Shown: positions 27,562-35,947 of the stretch, in pieces | Layout of the letters: every line of letters starts with the position of its first letter | How positions within the stretch are numbered: position 1 is the first letter of the stretch | Source of the DNA: Flammeovirga sp. SJP92 | GTDB lineage: Bacteria; Bacteroidota; Bacteroidia; Cytophagales; Flammeovirgaceae | Reading direction: 5' to 3' | NCBI RefSeq assembly: GCF_001583495.1 | Contig: NZ_LQAQ01000093.1 | Location: 620,001 to 684,000, forward strand | Length of the DNA stretch: 64,000 bases | Made by a program: the position numbers and the translations under genes | Notes under the pieces: model-generated | Database searches by the model: none | The model's input: the letters and a program-made list of their open reading frames with translations, nothing else | Told to the model about the DNA's origin: nothing

Positions 27562-28812
27562 TTAGAATTTGTAGTTCAATGCAATACTAGGGATCATGGC
27601 TGATGCTTTGTAAACACCATTCAATGCACCTGTATTCACACCATCAGGAATTACGTTCTCTCTTTGCTCTTTTGTATTGTAAAGGAAAGCGGCATCAATA
27701 GCGAAGTGCTCACCAATATTATAACTTGCTCCAATTGTTAAACCAATAGTGTTGGCGTCTGGAGATTCAGGTGTCATATAACCGTCTCTCACTGGAGTTG
27801 TATCATAATAAGCACCTGCTCTAACTACTAAATTGTCCAATGCTTGGTATTCTGCTCCAAAATTAATGATGTATGAATCTTTCCAGTTTCTTGCAAAGCT
27901 GATATTGTTGCTAGAAAATTCTTCAAATTCCACTTCAAGTGATTCATACACACTCCAACCTACATAGTTGAAGTCTAATGCTAGTGCCAATTTGTCTGTT
28001 ACTTTGTATCCTACACCCACTGCAATAGTCTGAGGCAACGGCAATGTAGCATCAAATTTATCTGTGTTTACACCTTCAACCATTCCAAGAACACCTGCAA
28101 TGTATGCGTTCGGTACATTAAAAGTGGCATCACCACCTTCTACTTTCATATCTACACCTGAACGGTAATTTACACCAAGTGACAACTGATCGTTCAACTG
28201 AGCAAAAACACCTACGTTGAATGCATATTGCAAAGTGTTACCTTCAATCTTTGAATTGATATCGCCACCTGGAGCTGTGTTTGATTTTTGGAAGACAACA
28301 CTACCCGATACAATATCCAAACCTGCACCAACTGATACTTTTTCTCCAATTCTGTAAGATACAGTTGGCTGGATATAAATTGACTGTAATGAAATTTCTT
28401 GTAGAGAATATCTACCTGTCCAATCATGATCATAGGTTACTGTTGACCCAAAAGGAGTGAAAACACCTAAGCCAAACGCCCATGGAGACTCTGCTGAAGG
28501 TCTATATACACCGTATGCGTGAAAAGGTGTACCCATTGGTGAATTGGATTCATATTTCTGTGTTCCTTCAAGGCCACGATATGAAATGTGTGACATTACT
28601 GGACTAAATCCTACTTGGATTTGTGTACTTTCTAAAAAGGAAAGAGCTCCTGGATTAAAAAATAAGCTTGATGCGTCTGGGCCGTAACCCACGCCAACAT
28701 TACCACGTCCAGTTTGCTTTGTTCCTTGAAGAAGCACCTGGAAGCCATTAGCAAAAGATGCTTGAGCGATGCATACTGCTGCCAATGATAACAGTAGATT
28801 TCTAAGTTTCAT
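27562..28812 (-). CDS. FadL/OmpP1/TodX-type outer membrane transporter
   Basis: A 416-residue outer membrane beta-barrel protein. After a signal peptide ending near residue 21 the mature N-terminus reads NGFQVLLQGTKQTGRGNVGV, then DASSLFFNPGALSFL, the hatch signature of the FadL family. The C-terminus ends in an aromatic residue (ALNYKF), as barrel proteins do. It would bring hydrophobic compounds such as long-chain fatty acids across the outer membrane. A long 5' region contains two FadR-like boxes. Confidence 0.9.
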   Translation of the reverse strand: MKLRNLLLSLAAVCIAQASFANGFQVLLQGTKQTGRGNVGVGYGPDASSLFFNPGALSFLESTQIQVGFSPVMSHISYRGLEGTQKYESNSPMGTPFHAYGVYRPSAESPWAFGLGVFTPFGSTVTYDHDWTGRYSLQEISLQSIYIQPTVSYRIGEKVSVGAGLDIVSGSVVFQKSNTAPGGDINSKIEGNTLQYAFNVGVFAQLNDQLSLGVNYRSGVDMKVEGGDATFNVPNAYIAGVLGMVEGVNTDKFDATLPLPQTIAVGVGYKVTDKLALALDFNYVGWSVYESLEVEFEEFSSNNISFARNWKDSYIINFGAEYQALDNLVVRAGAYYDTTPVRDGYMTPESPDANTIGLTIGASYNIGEHFAIDAAFLYNTKEQRENVIPDGVNTGALNGVYKASAMIPSIALNYKF

Positions 28813-28889
28813 TAAGTAAAATAGATTTTGTAAAAATTGATAATTTCCAGACTAAGTGTTGTCTTTAATATTACAATCAGATGAATAAA

Positions 28890-28907
28890 TGTTATGTATG
28901 CATAACA
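28890..28907. promoter_or_regulatory. Inverted repeat TGTTATG-N4-CATAACA
   Basis: Two perfect 7-bp arms separated by 4 nt lie about 80 nt upstream of the fadL start. It is a candidate operator; the regulator is unknown. Confidence 0.35.
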
Positions 28908-29064
28908 AATTTTTCTAAACAATTATAGGTTTACTGTCCGCAAAGTGCAAACAATTCATAAAAATTCCCACGTATATTTCACACTTAAAGCTCTTTTAAT
29001 AGATATATTTACATTTATTATAAAAAAAATACAATATAATATTTGTAATTATTACATTTAACCC

Positions 29065-29082
29065 CAAATGAATATTCATTCA
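29065..29082. promoter_or_regulatory. FadR-like operator, site 1
   Basis: CAAATGAATATTCATTCA matches the TetR-family FadR (YsiA) box TGAATGAnTAnTCATTCA of Bacillus at 14 of 16 defined positions. The core AATGAATATTCATT is a perfect palindrome. It lies 253 nt upstream of the fadL-type start. The regulator gene is not in this window. Confidence 0.45.
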
Positions 29083-29200
29083 TAACACATAACACTCGTT
29101 AAACAGGTACAGCAAAAGAATTAACCAATAGTTAATTTTGTAATAAAAAAAGAAAGAAGATAAAGAATTTAATAATTGAACTATTTGGGTATTATATAAA

Positions 29201-29218
29201 TGAATGATTATTCATTAT
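29201..29218. promoter_or_regulatory. FadR-like operator, site 2
   Basis: TGAATGATTATTCATTAT matches TGAATGAnTAnTCATTCA at 14 of 16 defined positions, with an intact left half. It lies just beyond the stop codon of the SGNH gene and 119 nt from site 1. With site 1 it forms a pair upstream of a predicted fatty-acid transporter. Confidence 0.45.
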
Positions 29219-29249
29219 TTATATAACCAATTTATATATACGAATCAAA

Positions 29250-30524
29250 TTAATATGTATTATAATATTTCATTAATGCTCTATAAAATAATTCTCCTTG
29301 ATATTGGTAGCCAATTCTACTCAGATGGACTCTGTCCTTTGAAGTCATAGAAAGCGCACTCCATTGCTCGATTGAAGATAATCCTCCCATAACATGGTAG
29401 AAGTCCCAAATTGCTACATTATTAGCCTGAGCTATTTCATACATTGCTTTCGTGGCAATGGCATTATCTCTATTCAAATATTTCGATTTCCTAAAATTAT
29501 CTCCCGGTGTAGTCAATATTATGGGCAGGTCTGGAATGACTTTTCTGATGTCTTGAATCAGCTTTGTATATCTTTCTATAAAAAGGTTTTTATTAAATGG
29601 AGAGTGAAAAGCATCGTTAGTACCTAAAGAAATGATTAATAAATCAGGATGAATCGATAAAATATCTTCCTGAATAGCTTTACACCTTAAATAAGAAGTG
29701 ACTTTAGCTCCATTAACGCCTGATGAACTATAAGATAGTCCTTTATTGAGTTTATCATAAACTCCAAAACCTCTTAATATAAACTGGCTTTGTGATGAAT
29801 TTTCTTTTTTGAATGAGAACCTGAATTTAGAAATCGGTTTATCAAAAAGGAATGACACTTTCCCATTTCCTACTTCCATACTTATTAATTGAGCAGGCTC
29901 CAAAGGCATCACTTTTGGTGTAAACTGTGATGCATCATCTGTGGGATAATAGACTTCAATTATATTCCCTTTATAAGGGTGTAATGAATCGATTCCTACA
30001 TTAACAGTAAGTGCTGCAAATGATTCAGTGGTTCTTGCCGAAATAGCCGCTAATCCCCAATTACTCTTATGGTAGCTAATTGAAGCACGTTTTCCCTCCC
30101 AAGTTCCTATTTTAGAAACAGAAAAATTATAAGGATTATTCGTTTTGGCAGCTTTATAAGGAAAGAAAAAACCTCTGCTCTGCATTGGGAATCGAGGATC
30201 TTCATAAAATTTTTCTCTTACCCACCCCGAGAAAAAATCAGCTTGAATGTGCGAATCTCCAATATGCAAGACCTCAAGTTGCTTTTGATCTCCGGCTTCC
30301 AAATCCGAAAGCTTATCAAAAAAAGAATCTAATAAAGATGAATCGTTAAAGACTTGAATGGAGTTCAAATCCATTCTAATAAAATCATAAACTTCAAAAG
30401 GTTTCTTTGTAGAGGATATAGAAGTTGGAGCAGAATGACCACACAAAAATAGTATTGTAAAAAAAGCTTTTACACTATTGGATACATACCTTTTCCAAAC
30501 TCTATTATTATTTTGTGGCTTCAT
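29250..30524 (-). CDS. Periplasmic SGNH hydrolase (paired, member 2)
   Basis: A 424-residue SGNH/GDSL-type protein with an N-terminal membrane anchor or signal (about 16-32). Block I is VLHIGDSHIQADFFS with Ser91, block III is ISLGTNDAFHSPF, and block V is DRVHLSRIGYQ. Between them is a beta-rich insert resembling a carbohydrate-binding module. Such proteins in Bacteroidota often act as O-acetyltransferases or esterases on surface glycans together with an MBOAT protein. It overlaps the upstream paralogous SGNH gene by 17 nt. Confidence 0.8.
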   Translation of the reverse strand: MKPQNNNRVWKRYVSNSVKAFFTILFLCGHSAPTSISSTKKPFEVYDFIRMDLNSIQVFNDSSLLDSFFDKLSDLEAGDQKQLEVLHIGDSHIQADFFSGWVREKFYEDPRFPMQSRGFFFPYKAAKTNNPYNFSVSKIGTWEGKRASISYHKSNWGLAAISARTTESFAALTVNVGIDSLHPYKGNIIEVYYPTDDASQFTPKVMPLEPAQLISMEVGNGKVSFLFDKPISKFRFSFKKENSSQSQFILRGFGVYDKLNKGLSYSSSGVNGAKVTSYLRCKAIQEDILSIHPDLLIISLGTNDAFHSPFNKNLFIERYTKLIQDIRKVIPDLPIILTTPGDNFRKSKYLNRDNAIATKAMYEIAQANNVAIWDFYHVMGGLSSIEQWSALSMTSKDRVHLSRIGYQYQGELFYRALMKYYNTY

Positions 30525-31965
30525 TAGCGTTATTTCTGTTTTTATAGCGTTGGTATTCTCTTACCAACTCATTATAAAGCATATCACCGATGTAATTTGC
30601 TCCTTTTCTAGTAAAGTGTGTATAATCTTTCCCTGCCCAAGCTGGCTTCTTATCTGCCCATTTAACAATGGAATTCTTTCCTCCCATTGCCAAATATAAA
30701 TCCCAATAAGCTACTCCTGCCTGCTTTGCTGCTCTTCTTTCCGCAGCTCTAATGGCATCTATATTAGGATAAGATTCAATTTTCGAGCCTTCTTTTCTGG
30801 CCATATCAGAAACTCCGACTACAAGAATACTCATCTCTGGTGCCACCTCTTTGAAATAATTCAATTGTTTCACCAATAGACGCTCGTAAAATTTATAGTT
30901 CTTTGCTTCTTGAGGCACAACATTGACACCAAATTGCAAGATTAAAAGTTCCGTATTGACAGTAGAAAGTAAGGTCTTGAAGTGTTTTCTACTCACTTTA
31001 GTAAAATCTGTCCCTGATGAACCTCTCATTGGGATATTATCAACTGCAATACCGGTATTACAATCAAAGCTCACACCATAAACTTCTGGAGATGCATCTG
31101 CTTCAAATGAGATTTCTAGATCTCCAAGTGCACCTGAAACAGGGAGTTTTACTTTTTTACTCTCTGAGTCTGCTTCCACTTCAATTGGGTTCCCTTCTAC
31201 TCCATTCATACTGTACCCCAATTTCACATCAGCCACTGTATTTCTCATATACACATTAAACAGTTCAAATTGCTTATGCGAATTTTTTGAATAAGGAGCT
31301 GGTTCAAAAGCAATTGTTGCTTCAGTGCCTTCATAGGAATAATACTTTCCGAAAAAACCATAGTCATTGTGCTTTCCTCTATATTTTTTTGGACCAAAAC
31401 ATAAAAACTGCTCCCAGTTATTACTGAAAGATTGAGCTAAGGTTGTTCTCCTATTTTTCTGCTCCATAATAGGCACTAATCCTACTCCGCATCCACCAAA
31501 CTGCTCTTGTAAATTTCTTCGAAGCTGTTCCGTCATTCTATCACCTTCCAATTGAGAATCTCCATAATGTAAAATTCTGATCAACTTTCCTTGTTCAGAA
31601 ATTGAAGTCAAACCTTTAAAGAAATGATCCAAACAATTGGGATTACTTTCAGGATATTCTATTGCCACTGCTCCTTTGGGCGTTCTTACTTTCAATGGTT
31701 TTTCTTCCACTGGCGTCCATGACGACTCTTCTGAAATACTTTCCATATCTACTGTCATAGAATCATCCTCTTCGTATTCTTCTACTTCTACCACTTCTTC
31801 TGTTTCATTGGCAATCATGCTTTCTGGCAAAACATCTTCAGTCGATGGAATACGAATTGTTGTCCCGAAAACATTAATTTCTTCAGGAGACATCATCAGT
31901 ACCAAACCAAGCATTAAGGCTACGTATACTAATATCTGAATTATCTTTAAAGGAGTAATTTTCAT
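30508..31965 (-). CDS. Periplasmic SGNH hydrolase (paired, member 1)
   Basis: A 485-residue protein with an N-terminal membrane helix (about 8-25), an acidic linker (about 53-80) and an SGNH domain. Block I is ILHYGDSQLEGDRM with Ser137, and block V is KDYTHFTRKGANYIG. The block III position reads LQFGVNVVP, so the usual Gly-x-Asn-Asp is GVNV. It shares the layout of the downstream gene. No MBOAT acyltransferase gene lies next to the pair, although one is common beside such proteins. Confidence 0.78.
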   Translation of the reverse strand: MKITPLKIIQILVYVALMLGLVLMMSPEEINVFGTTIRIPSTEDVLPESMIANETEEVVEVEEYEEDDSMTVDMESISEESSWTPVEEKPLKVRTPKGAVAIEYPESNPNCLDHFFKGLTSISEQGKLIRILHYGDSQLEGDRMTEQLRRNLQEQFGGCGVGLVPIMEQKNRRTTLAQSFSNNWEQFLCFGPKKYRGKHNDYGFFGKYYSYEGTEATIAFEPAPYSKNSHKQFELFNVYMRNTVADVKLGYSMNGVEGNPIEVEADSESKKVKLPVSGALGDLEISFEADASPEVYGVSFDCNTGIAVDNIPMRGSSGTDFTKVSRKHFKTLLSTVNTELLILQFGVNVVPQEAKNYKFYERLLVKQLNYFKEVAPEMSILVVGVSDMARKEGSKIESYPNIDAIRAAERRAAKQAGVAYWDLYLAMGGKNSIVKWADKKPAWAGKDYTHFTRKGANYIGDMLYNELVREYQRYKNRNNANEATK

Positions 31966-32196
31966 TCTTTCTCTCTAAGGTTATTAAAAGTTGAAGGAGT
32001 GGCTTTCATTCGCCTACATTAAAAAAGTATTTTTCCTACAAAAAATTCAAGTATAAATTTATAAAAAATATAAATGAACCATAAGCTGTTCCTCATAATT
32101 CACTGAAAGTTTTTTATCTATCTTCAATCCTTTAATTTTGAGTTTTGATTTTCTCTTCCAAAGAAAAATATACTAACCTCAATAAATACATAAAAC

Positions 32197-32682
32197 ATGG
32201 CAGAAGAATTATTCTTACCAGATAATGGTAGTAAAGTAGAAATATATGAAAGCATTCTTCCTCAAATAAAAGGATTGACTTCTATTGAAACAGACTTGAT
32301 TGCGAATTTATCCAATACTTGTGCTGTTCTAAAGGAAGCTTTTCACCACTTGTGGATTGGATTTTATTTGGTAAAAAATGATGAATTGGTATTAGGTCCA
32401 TTCCAAGGTCCAATAGCCTGTACAAGAATCAAAAAAGGGAAAGGTGTTTGTGGAACGACTTGGGCTGAAGCAAAAACTTATGTCGTGGAAGATGTAGAGG
32501 CTTTCCCTGGCCATATTGCCTGCAGTTCGGCTTCTAAGTCTGAGATTGTTGCTCCTGTAATAGTAAATGGTGAAGTAGTTGCAGTTTTAGATATTGATAG
32601 TGATCAACTGAGCACTTTTGATACGACAGATCAAAAATATATTGAAGAGTTATGTAATTACTTGGCTTCTAAATGGAGCTAA
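32197..32682 (+). CDS. msrC: Free methionine-(R)-sulfoxide reductase (GAF domain)
   Basis: A 161-residue single GAF domain enzyme that reduces free Met-R-sulfoxide in the cytoplasm. The three cysteines are Cys75 (PIACTRI), Cys85 (GKGVCGTTW) and Cys109 (GHIACSSAS). Their spacing of 10 and 24 residues equals that of the E. coli fRMsr catalytic set (Cys84, 94, 118). VLDIDSDQLSTFDTTD is also typical. It is transcribed divergently from the SGNH pair and followed by a strong terminator. Confidence 0.95.
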   Translation: MAEELFLPDNGSKVEIYESILPQIKGLTSIETDLIANLSNTCAVLKEAFHHLWIGFYLVKNDELVLGPFQGPIACTRIKKGKGVCGTTWAEAKTYVVEDVEAFPGHIACSSASKSEIVAPVIVNGEVVAVLDIDSDQLSTFDTTDQKYIEELCNYLASKWS

Positions 32683-32747
32683 GCACTAAGCCAAAAAGTC
32701 ATGAAGAATTAGTGTTATATAATTTTGTCTTCGTATTTAAAATTGAA

Positions 32748-32787
32748 ACAAAAAATAAGGGCGTTGAATAGACGCCCTTATTTTTTT
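32748..32787. terminator. Bidirectional terminator between msrC and the HAD phosphatase
   Basis: AATAAGGGCG and CGCCCTTATT form a perfect 10-bp stem with a 9-nt loop, with A-tract and T-tract on opposite sides. It serves the convergent genes at 32197-32682 and 32786-33313. Confidence 0.88.
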
Positions 32788-33313
32788 ATTGATCAGCTAA
32801 AATGATCTTGTCAACTGCCTCTAATAAATTCTTTGCATAATGTGTTGCAACTGAATTTTCTACTAAAGGATTGTCAACTTGAATTCTATATTTGATACCC
32901 ACTTTTTCAGCAGGAATTAAATCCCTCTCTTTGTCCCCAATCATCCAAGTGTTTTCCATATCCGCATCGTACTTGTAGATGGCTCTTTCAAACATCAAAG
33001 TACCTGGCTTACGGCTTAATGAATTGGTCCAATTCTCATGTAAAGGAGCGTAAAACATATCATCAATGGCATTGTTACATTCTTTCTGTAAATCATCATG
33101 ACAGATATATACATCTTCTTTCTTGTAGATTCCTTTTACAATGCCTGATTGGTTGGTTAGAATGACTAACTTAAAACCTGCATCTTTTAATTTTTGCAAA
33201 GCTTCTGCAACTCCTGGAAGCACTTCAAACTTTTCTAAAGTATAAGCATAGTCCACATAGTCTTTATTCAAAACCCCGTCTCTATCCAAGAATACGCACT
33301 TATTCTTTTTCAT
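32786..33313 (-). CDS. HAD-IIIA phosphatase, GmhB-like
   Basis: A 175-residue HAD phosphatase. The nucleophile motif is FLDRDGVLN (Asp10, Asp12), motif II is ILTNQSGI, and the C-terminal IGDKERDLIPAEKVG supplies motif IV. This is the histidinol-phosphatase/GmhB subfamily, which dephosphorylates heptose 1,7-bisphosphate in LPS synthesis. The zinc loop of GmhB is not conserved: the region reads YAPLHENWTNSLSRKPG and has no cysteine. The exact substrate is therefore uncertain. Confidence 0.78.
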   Translation of the reverse strand: MKKNKCVFLDRDGVLNKDYVDYAYTLEKFEVLPGVAEALQKLKDAGFKLVILTNQSGIVKGIYKKEDVYICHDDLQKECNNAIDDMFYAPLHENWTNSLSRKPGTLMFERAIYKYDADMENTWMIGDKERDLIPAEKVGIKYRIQVDNPLVENSVATHYAKNLLEAVDKIILADQ

Positions 33314-33345
33314 CTTAATTAAGTATAGAAATGAAATAATTTCCG

Positions 33346-33353
33346 CAAAGTTA
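33346..33353 (-). promoter_or_regulatory. Candidate -7 promoter box of the HAD phosphatase
   Basis: The plus strand reads CAAAGTTA, i.e. TAACTTTG on the minus strand (TAnnTTTG), followed by CGG. It is 32 nt upstream of the ATG. A -33 TTG is not evident. Confidence 0.4.
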
Positions 33354-33378
33354 AAAGAATACAGTTATAATCCTTCAT

Positions 33379-34362
33379 CTATTCAGATTTATAAACCCTT
33401 CCTTTCCAGTACACCTTGGGTTTGGTAACACTGTAAATGAGCAAGACATTGTAGGTAAATAGGTACATAAATTCGAAGAGCAAACTCGCTTTCCATCTTA
33501 TTTTTAATGCTAATTTTTTCTGAATTGTGATTATTGTTGCTGACTTAACAACATAAACGACAGGAAGCAACCATAATAATTCGTTAAAAAACGCACCTAA
33601 AAGTATTAATAAAGGATAAAAAATGATATTAAGGTAGTTCAGTATTTTTAGTGACACTTGAACCTTTTTAGCTCCCTGCATCCACCTCCATCGCTGATGC
33701 AACCATTCATTTAAAGAGTTAATAGGTTGAGTTACTGCCAATACTTCTTTTGAGAACAACTGTTCAAAATGTCCTTCTGCTTTAATTACTTCTCTGAATA
33801 ATGCAAAATCTTCAGCTACTGAAAAAGGGATTCCCTTCATTCCTCCCACTTTATCAAACATCACCTTTCGGATTCCCATATTGTTCCCCATAGCCGTTAC
33901 AGGTATACCCAGTTTTGATAAAATTCGAATCATCTTTAAGGCAAAAATCCAGTCCAATCTTTGATAATCTGACCACAATTCCCCTTGCTCAACAATAGTC
34001 ACACCCGTCACAATATCCTTTGATAATAAGGAATTAAGCATATTTTGCACCCACGAAGAAGGGTAAATTACATCGGCATCTGCAAATAGAATGTACTCTG
34101 CATCAGTATACGAACTCAAGTAATCCAGCACATTCACTTTCCCTTTCAAAGGCCGGTTTTGAGGAATGTTAAATACTCTAATCTGGTCAGATTTACGTAC
34201 AAATTCAAGAAGAATTTCGGCTGTATTATCTTCAGAAGCATCGTTACCTATTAAAATATCAACACATACATTGTTATTAACATTTTGCGAAATTAAACTT
34301 TCAAGGCAAGATTTTATCGTAACTTCCTCATTTCTAGCCGCAACAAGTACACTCACCTTCAT
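33379..34362 (-). CDS. Membrane GT2 glycosyltransferase
   Basis: A 327-residue GT-A enzyme. It starts VSVLVAARNEEVTIKSCL. The DxD-type motif is FADADVIYP near 93-101, the acceptor-site ED is AEDFALFREV near 185, and the processive-type QRWRWMQGAKK is near 219-229. Three or four membrane segments follow at the C-terminus. This is the layout of chitin/hyaluronan/poly-GlcNAc synthases and of some lipid glycosyltransferases. Donor and product are not known. It is upstream of the HAD phosphatase but outside the main polysaccharide locus. Confidence 0.85.
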   Translation of the reverse strand: MKVSVLVAARNEEVTIKSCLESLISQNVNNNVCVDILIGNDASEDNTAEILLEFVRKSDQIRVFNIPQNRPLKGKVNVLDYLSSYTDAEYILFADADVIYPSSWVQNMLNSLLSKDIVTGVTIVEQGELWSDYQRLDWIFALKMIRILSKLGIPVTAMGNNMGIRKVMFDKVGGMKGIPFSVAEDFALFREVIKAEGHFEQLFSKEVLAVTQPINSLNEWLHQRWRWMQGAKKVQVSLKILNYLNIIFYPLLILLGAFFNELLWLLPVVYVVKSATIITIQKKLALKIRWKASLLFEFMYLFTYNVLLIYSVTKPKVYWKGRVYKSE

Positions 34363-34523
34363 TTTATCAAAATCAATTTACTAAACATGTTAAAATTTAA
34401 ACCTCACAGCATTTTGACCTGTTTGTAGGTTTATGTAAAGTTGGTAAATTTGTATGTAATTAAAATAATACCAAGAGTAGAAAATCACTGTTTTCAAATT
34501 ACAAGGTATTGAAAAATTGACTT

Positions 34524-34531
34524 TACGTTTG
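34524..34531 (+). promoter_or_regulatory. Candidate -7 promoter box of the Ldh-family gene
   Basis: TACGTTTG fits TAnnTTTG and lies 49 nt upstream of the ATG at 34580. A clear -33 element is not seen at the expected spacing. Confidence 0.4.
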
Positions 34532-34579
34532 TACTTAATAAAACTAGACTGATAGTTCTACTTATAAAAAGACTTATAC

Positions 34580-35665
34580 ATGACAACGGCAATAAATTTA
34601 GTTCCCTATAAAACTCTTCTAACTTTCAGTAAAAACGTTTTCTTGGCAATGGGCTGTCCTGAGAAAGATGCAGATTTAGCCGCGAATGTTTTATTATCAG
34701 CTGATTTAAGAGGTGTAGATTCACATGGGGTTGCTCGTTTGATTGGATATGTAAGACTGTGGGAAGCTGGAAGAATCAATCCTACACCCAATATTAAAAT
34801 AATCCATGAAACACCAAGTACAGCTACTGTAGATGGTGATGCTGGATTAGGTTTGGTTGTAGCACCTCAAGCTATGCAGATTGCGATTGATAAAGCCGAA
34901 AATGTTGGTACTGGATGGGTTTCTGTTAAAAACTCAAACCATTACGGCATTGCTGGTTATCATGCAATGATGGCCCTAGAGCATGATATGATTGGTTTAT
35001 CCATGACCAACGCAAGTCCATTGGTTGCACCTACTTTCTCTAAAGAAAGATTATTGGGTACCAACCCGATTGCCATGGCCATTCCTGCTGGTGAGGAACC
35101 TCCTTATGTTGCAGACTTTGCCACAACAACGGCAGCTAATGGCAAACTTGAAATCCTTCAAAGAAAACAAGAAGATGCTCCAGTGGGGTGGATTCAAGAC
35201 AAAGAAGGGTTATCTTCTACAAATGCAGCCGAATTGAAAAATGGTGGTGCACTATTACCTTTAGGAGGTGATAGAATCAGAAGCAGTCACAAAGGATATT
35301 GTTTAGGAAGTATGGTAGATATTTTATCATCTGTACTATCAGGTGCTGGATATGGACCGTGGGCTCCTCCTTTTGTTAGCTTCTTGCCGTTACCTGAAGA
35401 TCCGGTAGGAGAAGGATTAGGACACTTCTTCGGTGCTATGAGAGTAGATGGATTTAGACCTAAAGAAGAGTTTAAATCACATATGGACAACTGGATCAGA
35501 CGTTTCAAAAATGCGGAAGCTGTTGAAGGTCAGGAAAGAGTATTGATTCCAGGCGATCCAGAAAGAGAAATTGAACATGAAAGATTAACGGAGGGTATTC
35601 CTTTGTTGTCTCCTGTTATAAAAGACTTAGAAGAAGTTGGTAGTAAATTTAGTCTATCAATTTAA
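34580..35665 (+). CDS. Malate/L-lactate-type dehydrogenase (Ldh family)
   Basis: A 361-residue NAD(P)-dependent oxidoreductase of the YlbC/YiaK/ureidoglycolate dehydrogenase family, unrelated to Rossmann-fold MDH. Signatures are ADLRGVDSHGVARL near 48-61, containing the catalytic His, VSVKNSNHYGIAGYHA near 114, and LLGTNPIAMAIPA near 158. Such enzymes reduce or oxidise 2-oxo acids or 2-hydroxy acids; the substrate cannot be chosen. It is monocistronic, with a hairpin after it. Confidence 0.88.
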   Translation: MTTAINLVPYKTLLTFSKNVFLAMGCPEKDADLAANVLLSADLRGVDSHGVARLIGYVRLWEAGRINPTPNIKIIHETPSTATVDGDAGLGLVVAPQAMQIAIDKAENVGTGWVSVKNSNHYGIAGYHAMMALEHDMIGLSMTNASPLVAPTFSKERLLGTNPIAMAIPAGEEPPYVADFATTTAANGKLEILQRKQEDAPVGWIQDKEGLSSTNAAELKNGGALLPLGGDRIRSSHKGYCLGSMVDILSSVLSGAGYGPWAPPFVSFLPLPEDPVGEGLGHFFGAMRVDGFRPKEEFKSHMDNWIRRFKNAEAVEGQERVLIPGDPEREIEHERLTEGIPLLSPVIKDLEEVGSKFSLSI

Positions 35666-35676
35666 ATTGGATTTTA

Positions 35677-35716
35677 TACTCCATCAAAATCACTTTCAAC
35701 TCATTTTGATGGAGTA
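35677..35716. terminator. Hairpin after the Ldh gene, copy 1 of a duplicated hairpin
   Basis: TACTCCATCAAAAT and ATTTTGATGGAGTA form a perfect 14-bp stem. There is no long T-tract on the plus strand. The last 19 nt (35698-35716) are repeated exactly at 36580-36598 on the other side of the AP2/HNH gene. Confidence 0.7.
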
Positions 35717-35881
35717 TTAATTCCAGAATTACTAAAAACAAAACCATTAAATACTAAGACATTTACAACTTGCTAAAGTACTATGACAAACGTAATTATA
35801 AACTTTTGCCATGGCACTAAACTTCATTCTAGATTAAAATTTAAAAACAAAACACTTAGCAAAATAAGGTAGTGTATTGAT

Positions 35882-35898
35882 GCAAGTGATGAACTTGC
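35882..35898. promoter_or_regulatory. Inverted repeat GCAAGT-N5-ACTTGC
   Basis: Two perfect 6-bp arms lie 50 nt upstream of the AP2/HNH-like gene. It could be a binding site, for example for autoregulation, but this is speculative. Confidence 0.25.
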
Positions 35899-35947
35899 CG
35901 AAATGTACTGTCTATGATTTTATTACTATCTAAAACCAATTAAGAAA

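Larger units (their letters stand above)
28813..29249. other. 437-nt regulatory region upstream of the FadL gene
   Basis: No coding sequence is seen. The region has the inverted repeat TGTTATG-TATG-CATAACA at 28890-28907 and two FadR-like palindromes (29065-29082 and 29201-29218). It separates the SGNH gene pair at 29250-31965 from the fadL gene on the same strand, so it is likely to hold the fadL promoter and its operators. Confidence 0.5.
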
